The notes under the pieces were generated by a model. It was not told the DNA's origin, did not search any database, and saw only the letters and a list, made by a program, of their open reading frames with translations. Shown piece after piece: positions 6,901-11,988 of a DNA stretch of 13,237 nucleotides (position 1 is the first letter of the stretch; each line of letters starts with the position of its first letter). Position numbers and translations under genes: made by a program. Origin of the DNA: Chrysochromulina parva (taxonomy: Eukaryota; Haptophyta; Prymnesiales; Chrysochromulinaceae); contig PJAB01001622.1 in the NCBI GenBank assembly GCA_002887195.1, forward strand, positions 1 to 13,237. The letters are read 5' to 3'.

Positions 6901-8317
6901 ACAATCCGGACTCTGGCCCGAAGGTGTCGTGGAGGTACGGGAGCACGCGCAGCCACACGACGAAGAATTGGAGGAACAAGAAGACAGACGCGATGCTCGC
7001 CCAGGCCCATTGACTCGATGAGAACAGGAGCACGGTGACCTCGATGTCGGAGATCAGATCCGCAAAGTAGAGCCACACGTTAACGAGACCGTTGAGCGAG
7101 CGGCGGAAGACTTGAATGAAGGAGCTGTGTCTCATCTTGTCGCACCACGAGCCCTTGAACGTCCTGGTCCGCTTGAGGAAGCGCTCCGGCGAGGTCTTGA
7201 ACGAGTGGTTACGCGAGAGCGCCGCCTGCAGCTGCGATTGTCGCGCCCTTTGCACCTCCATCTGCTGCGCGAGTTGCTCGTCGTCCTCGTCGTCCTCGTC
7301 GCTCTGAGTCCGAACCATCTTCTGCAGGTAGAGCTCCTCGCTCGTGTCAATGGCCTTGTGCAGCTCGTTCCGCAGCGTCCTCTCGCGCATCATGCGCACC
7401 GGCTTCGAAAAGGCCGCGGCCATCACCGCAGCTTTGCCATACTTTTGAATGGTGCTGGCCGAGGCCGACAGACTCGCCCCGGCTTGCTCCGCCTCGTCCA
7501 TCTCGTCGACCTCTTCGTACCGGCGGCTACGACAGTCGCGGTAGCAGCGGTACAGGTCCGCCTCGAAGAGCACGAGCAGCGAAATGCCCAGCAGCAGTCC
7601 AATGTCGAGCGCGACGTACAGGACGGGATGGAGCATCGCGTACGTCGCGCCCGCGGCGTTGGCTAGCTCTGACCAGCTGGGGTGCCAGGGCGGAGGCGGA
7701 GGCGCGCCCGCGGCGTCGCCGTCGTCGCCGCCGCCTGCGCCTTCACATCCCGCACCGATCAATCCGAGCCACGCGCAGGTCGAACCTTCAATCCACGTCA
7801 TCGGGTCGAGAGCGCCGTCAGAGACGGCAAAGTAGAAGTAGGTCAGGAGACTGAGCGGGAACAAGAGCAGCCCCACGATCTGCTCAGCGCCGCCCTCGAT
7901 CATCTCGCCTAGCGACGCCCAGAGGGCCAAGCAGCAATTGCATGGTGCCGTGATCCAGGAGTTCCGCACGGCGGACTCGTCCACATCGTCCTCGCTGTGG
8001 TGGTTGTTCGCTTGCACGCCATCCCCACGCTCAAAATCCTCGTACACATCCTCGCCGCCGCCCTCGTCGCCGCCGTGGGCATGCGACGTCGCGGGCACCT
8101 CGACGACGAGATCATTGAACCTCGCCTTGCCAGGTGGCCGGGGTTTGGCTCCGCTGGGAGCCGAGGCTCGCTGTGGCGTCTTCTTTGGTTGGGCTGGCGG
8201 TTGACCGGGCAGAGTTGCAGAAGCTGCTTTTGGATGCATCTCCGTTGCATTTGCATCGATGTGGTCAAGAAGCCGCTGCTGCTGAGCGTCCGGCCTCCGC
8301 GTGCGCTGCGGCGGCAT
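3908..8317 (-). CDS. Large membrane protein: XK-related-like core plus about 60 decapeptide repeats
   Basis: This is a single open frame of 1469 residues. Residues 1-120 are low-complexity and charged. Hydrophobic segments are near 147-165, 226-252, 412-432, 436-456, 473-500 and 523-546. The region 412-546 resembles the XK-related (XKR) family, whose members include phospholipid scramblases. It has a first helix with ADLISDIE and a later helix reading RIIAEVLIESLPQMILQSYI, close to the family's EAxPQLxLQ-type signature. An acidic loop (EDDEDDE, 341-347) lies between helices 2 and 3. Residues about 640-700 look like degenerate leucine-rich repeats (SLTRLNLS). From about 811 to 1455 the chain is a nearly uninterrupted 10-residue repeat, consensus AG[YF][ST]AxEL[RK]x. 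Aromatic and leucine positions alternate every five residues, as in a solenoid. The tail is probably cytoplasmic. Scramblase activity is a guess from family resemblance, and the repeat family is one I cannot name. Confidence 0.8.
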   Translation of the reverse strand: MPPQRTRRPDAQQQRLLDHIDANATEMHPKAASATLPGQPPAQPKKTPQRASAPSGAKPRPPGKARFNDLVVEVPATSHAHGGDEGGGEDVYEDFERGDGVQANNHHSEDDVDESAVRNSWITAPCNCCLALWASLGEMIEGGAEQIVGLLLFPLSLLTYFYFAVSDGALDPMTWIEGSTCAWLGLIGAGCEGAGGGDDGDAAGAPPPPPWHPSWSELANAAGATYAMLHPVLYVALDIGLLLGISLLVLFEADLYRCYRDCRSRRYEEVDEMDEAEQAGASLSASASTIQKYGKAAVMAAAFSKPVRMMRERTLRNELHKAIDTSEELYLQKMVRTQSDEDDEDDEQLAQQMEVQRARQSQLQAALSRNHSFKTSPERFLKRTRTFKGSWCDKMRHSSFIQVFRRSLNGLVNVWLYFADLISDIEVTVLLFSSSQWAWASIASVFLFLQFFVVWLRVLPYLHDTFGPESGLYRFFVVLGFPLGMLGLDCLMFLEPFGLLPVVPCLTDQMRQFIPAYKATRIIAEVLIESLPQMILQSYIMVTVFSRVHAGMATATELSLLNASIDGAPFSEILPRSIAISTITSLKAWIELVQSAREAGITVREKANQLLKVGYGLPLDALKRGAIYEWSCTYHISEVEVPPLLDALIKNSSLTRLNLSISGFEWNGPEASKAFSGAPLIEALAESASALAELQCLVVSQESGYPIPVGKLRKGGEIAKDALHETRLLRPGGPRLLEVLLIGDLLRKDRSKSLVDQHKVEESASKVVALIERARRGEVNVDAWQTQVVELIVAGELRRAHLKGLFTVRVLHDVGFEPKQLLALGHRPIELKEAGYSAKDLMDKCDIKLPALKALGYKVKDLKAADATVHELKALGFGASALKDEAGYGLLDLKDASFTLEELKAAGFGPSELKLVAGYKAPELRLAGFTASELRSTKAFVGPELREAGYSATELRAAGYDCKFVIKAGYNTIEATEAGFTLPQLVAAGCECKPLKEAGWKAPEMRKAGFQLNHLDWAGYDAQELQAAGFDAALLKESGIGLLKLKKAGTPIAKIREAGFKADRLKLEGYKAGELAKGGYSAKELRGFRDQLYAEGEGAYAGYTAKEMHDSQVEFSAKELIGAGYTCAELRDGGYTAGELKAKGASLAEMRGGGYTCAELLEGGFTVEQLKIVASAKEMTEAGVSPKVLRALGYSVNLLRKAGVTAAALQAAGCTNDDLFKGGFDAKELWELGLRVRELKGIGVSAAELRQLGCKAKLLGEVGFTAAELIKGGFHPREVEAVQTSADGVTSVSALRAKGYSAAELRMIGFQVAEMRSGGYTCRQVREGGFTQEELLEGGFRQRSVDATDGRPVSTLRVEGRYYAKDLAAIGFTTQEMFEGGYSTKELTEIGVGVAELKAAGASAGALHEAGVAGRDLKAAGYTLRQLREGGFAWKELVIFLRSTHAELVEAGFAGLDPKDMIFKQYRPE
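3953..5887 (-). repeat. Decapeptide-repeat coding tract
   Basis: This stretch encodes residues about 811-1455 of the large membrane protein. About sixty 10-residue units occur, for example AGYSATELRA and GGYTAGELKA. The register is kept exactly for long runs. It slips only at a few places (near residues 885, 915, 1087-1100, 1171, 1278-1297 and 1341-1363). The DNA units are diverged, unlike the 24-bp minisatellite at 2170, so the array is old and kept by selection on the protein. Confidence 0.9.
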
Positions 8318-8525
8318 CTGCTCGTGGCCGGAAGCCCAAAAAGAGTTTTACCCTGGGTTCTCAAGTTCGCGTTCCTTCAGAATCCACGCCGCCGTGCGTT
8401 CACACTTCGAATAACTCTATGTGGGGAAAGGAGGGAGTTTTCTATCGTCGAATCGTCAGTGCATTCACAGGCCGACGTTGCGGAGAGTTTAGTGGCAGTG
8501 TGGCACTCTCGGAGCCACAAGCACA
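8318..8525. promoter_or_regulatory. Short divergent promoter region
   Basis: Only 208 bp separate the start codon of the large leftward membrane-protein gene from the start codon of Elongin B, so both promoters and 5' leaders must fit here or overlap. The middle part (about 8390-8450) is the least GC-rich. No TATA box or initiator could be assigned. Confidence 0.5.
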
Positions 8526-9080
8526 ATGAGCGCGGTACCAGCCACGGCCGAGTCGTCTGAGTATGTCCGCGTGAAAAGGAAGCGGCAGACCATTTTCCTG
8601 TACGCCAACATGCCGATTGACACGGTTCACGACCTGCGGGCGCGGGCCAACCTCGTCACCAAGGTGCCGACATCCGAAATGCGCTTCTACCTGGACGAAT
8701 CGGGAGAGGTCTTGCTCGACGAGAACAAGACTCTCAAAGAGCAGAAGGTGAGCCACTCCCTCTACGGGCCGAAAGCACAGCCCACGCCGCGTGCGCCTCG
8801 TGCTCCTAAATTGCCGTCCCGCCGTGCCAACCTCTTCCGGATGCCACATGCACCTCTGCGTAGATTGAGAACGACATGGTGTTGTACATGGTCTACCGGA
8901 TTCAGGGTGCGTGCTGCCTATGCTCGCGCCCGATGGCCCGAAACCACGCCACGCTCGCTCGCGGCGCCTGACCTGCCATTCTGCACCCCCACCGCGCGCG
9001 CCTCGCTCACTTCGCTCGCAGGGTCCGATGATTGGGAAACGGTCATGATTGGCGACAAGAAGGCTGAAGGCGAAGCATAG
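8526..9080 (+). CDS. ELOB: Elongin B, three exons (8526-8747, 8864-8906, 9022-9080)
   Basis: The spliced product is 107 residues, close to the usual 100-120 of Elongin B. It is a ubiquitin-like adaptor that pairs with Elongin C in cullin-RING ubiquitin ligases and in the RNA polymerase II elongation factor. Exon 1 (74 codons) encodes the ubiquitin-like fold: YVRVKRKRQTIFLY, then the helix DTVHDLRARANLV, then EMRFYLDESGEVLLDENKTLKEQK. Exon 2 adds IENDMVLYMVYRIQ, the last strand. Exon 3 adds SDDWETVMIGDKK and the tail. Plant Elongin B-like proteins share YVRVKR and the DQKVENDAVV-like segment, and this fixed the splice sites. Frame is preserved: exon 1 ends on a full codon, and exon 2 leaves one base that joins GG of exon 3 to make Gly. 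The two introns total 231 bp and lack in-frame stops, so unspliced DNA reads as a misleading 184-residue frame. Confidence 0.9.
   Translation: MSAVPATAESSEYVRVKRKRQTIFLYANMPIDTVHDLRARANLVTKVPTSEMRFYLDESGEVLLDENKTLKEQKVSHSLYGPKAQPTPRAPRAPKLPSRRANLFRMPHAPLRRLRTTWCCTWSTGFRVRAAYARARWPETTPRSLAAPDLPFCTPTARASLTSLAGSDDWETVMIGDKKAEGEA
8748..8863 (+). other. Elongin B intron 1 (116 bp)
   Basis: The donor GTGAGC follows the lysine codon AAG, and the acceptor ends CTCTGCGTAG. It is phase 0. Removing it joins EQK to IENDMVLY, which restores the conserved Elongin B core. The pyrimidine content before the acceptor is modest. Confidence 0.88.
8907..9021 (+). other. Elongin B intron 2 (115 bp)
   Basis: The donor GTGCGT follows a single G of a split glycine codon, and the acceptor ends CTTCGCTCGCAG. 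It is phase 1. Removing it joins YRIQ-G to SDDWETVMIG. The next exon is only 59 bp including the stop codon. The intron is almost equal in length to intron 1 but I see no clear sequence match between the two. Confidence 0.87.
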
Positions 9081-9534
9081 CGGGGGCACAGGCAGCTGTT
9101 CGTGCCTCCGCCGCCTGTGAGTGGCAGCCGCACTCGGTTTCGCGAGCCTCGGCTAGCGCTATAGAGCGCTATGCCCCGCCGTGGTCCGGGCGTGCCAGTC
9201 GACCCTAGACGCTCTAGAGGGTACACAGCTGCACACTCACACCAGCTGCACGATATCCCCGCGCCCGCCGCGCTTTGCCCTTCGTTCGTTATGTCCGACC
9301 TTTTGTGTATCTTAACAGTTACAAAATCGTGCGGACCCCGCCACGGAGCGGTCAGCAACGCACGCTAGCAGCCGTCGTGCACAGCATTTCTTCCTCGTCG
9401 CACACGCATCGTGACGTGAAGTAGAAGTACTCCTACCAACCGCGCCCACAGCTGTGGCACACTAAGAGCGCGCGACAGCCGCCACTGCCATGGATCGGGG
9501 CAGTCCCCGTACCCAGTCGGAGCGGGCCGTTGGT
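9081..9534. other. Convergent intergenic spacer with short repeats
   Basis: This is the 3' region shared by Elongin B and the leftward CUE-domain gene. It holds a 10-bp-spaced pair of AGCGCTAT (9155-9162 and 9165-9172) and a 17-bp-spaced pair of CAGCTGCAC (9226-9234 and 9243-9251). A less GC-rich patch around 9285-9330 (TGTATCTTAACAGTTAC) may hold the Elongin B cleavage signal. No coding sequence is supported. Confidence 0.45.
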
Positions 9535-10587
9535 TTAGAGGAGGTCATTGTGCTGCTCTGCATCCCCTTGAGGTACCTTCCCTCGGCGCCGCCGGACCTC
9601 GCCGCCGCTGCCGCCTGCGTAGCCCGAGGTCAGCACCTGTACTTCGGCTCCACTGCCGTCATCACCGCCGGCGGCGCTGCAGCTTCCGCCGCTGCCTCCG
9701 GCCGCATAGAGGGCGCTGTGGTCCTGGGTGCCCTCGTCTCCAGCGACGGAGACGAGCTCGCGCGCAGGGCCCCTCAACTCGCGGCTCCGAATGGTTTGCA
9801 TCTCGCGCGGCTCATCCTCAGCCCCGTCCCCAGGATGCCTTGGAGTGTGTGCGCCGCCATCGCTCCTCGATGCGCTCAACACGGCGCTGGGCTCGGCAGC
9901 CGGCTCAGCCGCCGTTGCCCAGCTCCACAACGAGCCTACTGCGGAAACAACTGACGAGCCGGCGCTGGACAGGCCGCTCACGATGCCGTAGCCCTCTTCG
10001 CCGGCCGCGGGCGGCGGCGGCGGAGCGGCCACGCCCCAGCTGGCAGGCCGATGCACATTCGGGTGGTAGCCCGCTTCGGTGACGGCAGCTGGTACGGGAC
10101 CGTAGCGTGCGACCTGAGTGGGCACCGGGGTACCACCCGATGCCCAGCCCGGTACATCTGGGTAGGCACCGGGGTATGAGACCGGAGCGGGCTGGGCACC
10201 TGGGTAGCGCGCGACAGCTTCCAGTCGGCTCCGAAGCTGGCGCTGCTGCTGCTCCTCTTCGAAGATGAGCTGTTCCTGTAGGTGTCGAGCGAGCTCCTCG
10301 TCCTGAGCCATCTGCCTGCCCAGCTGCTGGGCGAGCTCCTCGTCATGAGCCATCTGCCACGCCCTGGTGGCATCGTCTGCCTCCTCGCCGGCAATCGGGC
10401 GCGCTACCGCTACTGGCGGCCGCTGCGAAGACGCGACCAGCCGCTCAGTGGTCATGCCGAGGAGTACCTCGACTGCCGCCTCGACATTGCCGTTGCAGCT
10501 GTCGAGGACGGCCTGCAGCGTCTCCGGATCCACGTCTGGAAACATGGCGATAAGACTGTCCATCATCACGTCAGAGATGTTGATCAC
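9535..10587 (-). CDS. CUE-domain ubiquitin-binding protein
   Basis: This 350-residue protein begins almost directly with a CUE domain at about 6-44. The diagnostic MFP stands at 15-17, GNV at 33-35 and the closing LL at 42-43. CUE domains bind ubiquitin and serve in endocytosis, ER-associated degradation and selective autophagy. Residues 77-106 hold two copies of a 14-residue motif, QMAxDEELAxxLxxQ. It is acidic then Ala/Leu-rich, reminiscent of ubiquitin-interacting helices. It runs on into a Gln/Glu coiled coil to about 125. The rest (130-350) is low-complexity, rich in Pro, Gly, Ser and Ala, with a hydrophobic patch near 203-226 (IVSGLSSAG to SLWSWAT). No membrane anchor is certain. The C-terminal third is compositionally odd and could include an unrecognised intron. 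The gene is tail to tail with Elongin B, another ubiquitin-pathway gene. Confidence 0.78.
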   Translation of the reverse strand: MINISDVMMDSLIAMFPDVDPETLQAVLDSCNGNVEAAVEVLLGMTTERLVASSQRPPVAVARPIAGEEADDATRAWQMAHDEELAQQLGRQMAQDEELARHLQEQLIFEEEQQQRQLRSRLEAVARYPGAQPAPVSYPGAYPDVPGWASGGTPVPTQVARYGPVPAAVTEAGYHPNVHRPASWGVAAPPPPPAAGEEGYGIVSGLSSAGSSVVSAVGSLWSWATAAEPAAEPSAVLSASRSDGGAHTPRHPGDGAEDEPREMQTIRSRELRGPARELVSVAGDEGTQDHSALYAAGGSGGSCSAAGGDDGSGAEVQVLTSGYAGGSGGEVRRRRGKVPQGDAEQHNDLL

Positions 10588-10794
10588 CGCTCTGCTCTCC
10601 GCTCCGGCGGTCGACGGTGAATGCGAGGAAAAAGCGCATGAAAGCGCGCAGTAGTCTTCACACTACATTCCCTGTAACTTCGTCTCGAACCCTTCAACCC
10701 TGGGTGTCATCCAAAGCACGTTGTGATTGTCTTCCTATCGCGCTGTCGCTTTTGCGAGCACCTTTTTACATATTTTGGGCCGCGATCGATGGTA
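10588..10794. promoter_or_regulatory. Divergent promoter region with TATA-like stretch
   Basis: About 200 bp separate the CUE gene from the rightward unknown gene. A T-rich element, TTTTTACATATTTT, at about 10763-10776, lies 20-30 bp upstream of the likely rightward start. It is the best TATA-like candidate in the window. It could equally be part of a longer coding frame that starts at 10723. Confidence 0.45.
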
Positions 10795-11487
10795 ATGGAT
10801 CGCGCGGCCACGGAGCCACGACCACCGAGCCACGGCCGGCAAGCCGCCGGCTTGCGGTCTGAGTTCTTACCTGCGGGGGGCTTCCAAGGCCCCAAGGCGG
10901 GCTATGAATTCAAACGAGGAGACCAGGGTCCGGGCTACTATCGAGTGCACGAGCTCGCGAGCAGGCAAGACTTCTTGGCTGCACTCGAGCAGGCGGAGGC
11001 GCGCGACTCTGAGGCCCTCTCGGCGGCGATGGCGACGGGCTTTGGCGGCGTGGAGCAGCAGCGCCAATGGCAACAGCAGCAGCCCTTCCACGCCGCGTAT
11101 CGCCAGCGCGAGGTCTACGCAAGGAACGCGCATGTGCAGCAGCCCGAATGGGCCCGCGTGGGCGTGAGCGAGTCCACGCTGGCCTTCCAGCGTCCCGACG
11201 AGGAGCAGCTAGTCCTCACGGGCTTCGAGCGCGCCGGCCCCTCGCGCAGCCAGCGTGTTCCCTTCAAGCCGATCGCCTCACAAATCAGCCTTGCTCATGG
11301 GCCGCCGCCCCCGCCCGATGTCTATGAGCGCAAAACGATGCCCCTGATGGAGCAAAAGCGCGGCCGCGTGGACCCGGCGGCGAGGCCAGTCGCCGGAGGC
11401 CGGCCCAACATGTCCGGCCCGGCGGATCCTCGGACGGGTGTTGGCACTACCCTCCTTGCGAATTCGGTGAACTTCTTGACGACGTGA
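10795..11487 (+). CDS. Unknown protein with GYxFKxGxxGxGYY motif
   Basis: This protein has 230 residues from the chosen start. I recognise no enzyme fold. Near the N-terminus is FLPAGGFQGPKAGYEFKRG followed by DQGPGYYRV. This is the F-x-G-x-x-x-GYxFKxGxxGxGYY motif that I have seen near the ends of otherwise unrelated eukaryotic proteins. The remainder is Ala, Gln and Pro rich, with an alpha-helical stretch (SRQDFLAALEQAEARDSEALSAAMA), a Q-run and a PPPPPDVYERK segment. It has no signal peptide, no membrane segment and few cysteines. It is probably a nuclear or cytoplasmic adaptor, but that is only an impression. Start choice: ATG at 10795 has G at -3 and G at +4. In-frame alternatives are 10789 and 10723, the last adding 24 residues of a hydrophobic and cysteine-containing N-terminus. 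Confidence 0.65.
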   Translation: MDRAATEPRPPSHGRQAAGLRSEFLPAGGFQGPKAGYEFKRGDQGPGYYRVHELASRQDFLAALEQAEARDSEALSAAMATGFGGVEQQRQWQQQQPFHAAYRQREVYARNAHVQQPEWARVGVSESTLAFQRPDEEQLVLTGFERAGPSRSQRVPFKPIASQISLAHGPPPPPDVYERKTMPLMEQKRGRVDPAARPVAGGRPNMSGPADPRTGVGTTLLANSVNFLTT

Positions 11488-11988
11488 GCGTGAGAAGTGA
11501 CGTCGACGTTCCACCAGTCTCAGAGCCCAGGGCATCCCAGCTGCATTTGAGACCGAGCACGAGTTGGACTCGTGAGTGGTCATGATGACTTCGATAGAGC
11601 CAGCATGAGAGAGGGGGAGAGAGAGTGCACGCGGCAGAGTGTTGAGCGTGCAAGGCGGACGACGGCGACCATGACGGCGTCACAAGTAAGCTAAGTAAAA
11701 CCAATCGTATGCCAAGACAGGCGGCGACACCCAAGGCGACACCCCCGTGCACAGTGCTTGGCGTGGAGTGTTAAGCTGATGTATTTTTTCGTGAATGTGC
11801 GAAAACACTATCTAGTAACACTGTGCCGCGGGGCGAGAGAACCAAAATCCGGTGTTTTTGTCGTTCGAAAGATGACGTGTATCGGATACACGCATGCAAA
11901 AATGTTGGGAACACGAGGCTGTGGGCTTTGCAAGAAGCGTGACCCTTTCTCAAGAAGCGTCACGCGGTGTCGCAGAGCGAGAAACGCA
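11488..11988. other. Intergenic spacer between two rightward genes
   Basis: This holds the 3' end of the GYxFK gene and the promoter of the SANT-CXXC gene. A GA-rich tract lies at 11606-11625, and GGCGACACCC is repeated near 11724-11746. The stretch 11770-11890 is less GC-rich than its surroundings. A direct repeat of CAAGAAGCGT stands at 11931-11940 and 11951-11960. The frame of the downstream gene stays open back to about 11695, with ATGs at 11779, 11872 and 11902, so part of this could be coding. Confidence 0.45.
11876..11892. repeat. Perfect 17-bp palindrome
   Basis: CGTGTATC and GATACACG are exact reverse complements around G11884. It lies about 100 bp upstream of the likely start of the SANT-CXXC gene, a plausible place for an operator-like site. 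Like the palindrome at 200-224, it contains GATAC/GTATC half-sites around a single central base. Confidence 0.6.

Noticed and set aside
3983..7666. Long rightward frames opposite the large membrane protein (3983-4879, 5249-6085, 6146-7021, 7112-7666)
   Set aside because: They are mirror frames of a GC-rich gene on the minus strand. They show no domains, and the minus-strand frame carries clear membrane helices and a regular repeat.
8442..9089. A 215-residue leftward frame over Elongin B
   Set aside because: It is antisense to a gene supported by homology and splice sites, spans both introns and has no recognisable domain.
9171..9368. A 65-residue rightward frame after Elongin B
   Set aside because: It is short, without domain or good context, and lies in the expected 3' region.
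9490..9954. A 154-residue rightward frame opposite the end of the CUE gene
   Set aside because: It is the mirror of Gly/Ser/Ala-rich minus-strand coding sequence, with no domain or supporting context.
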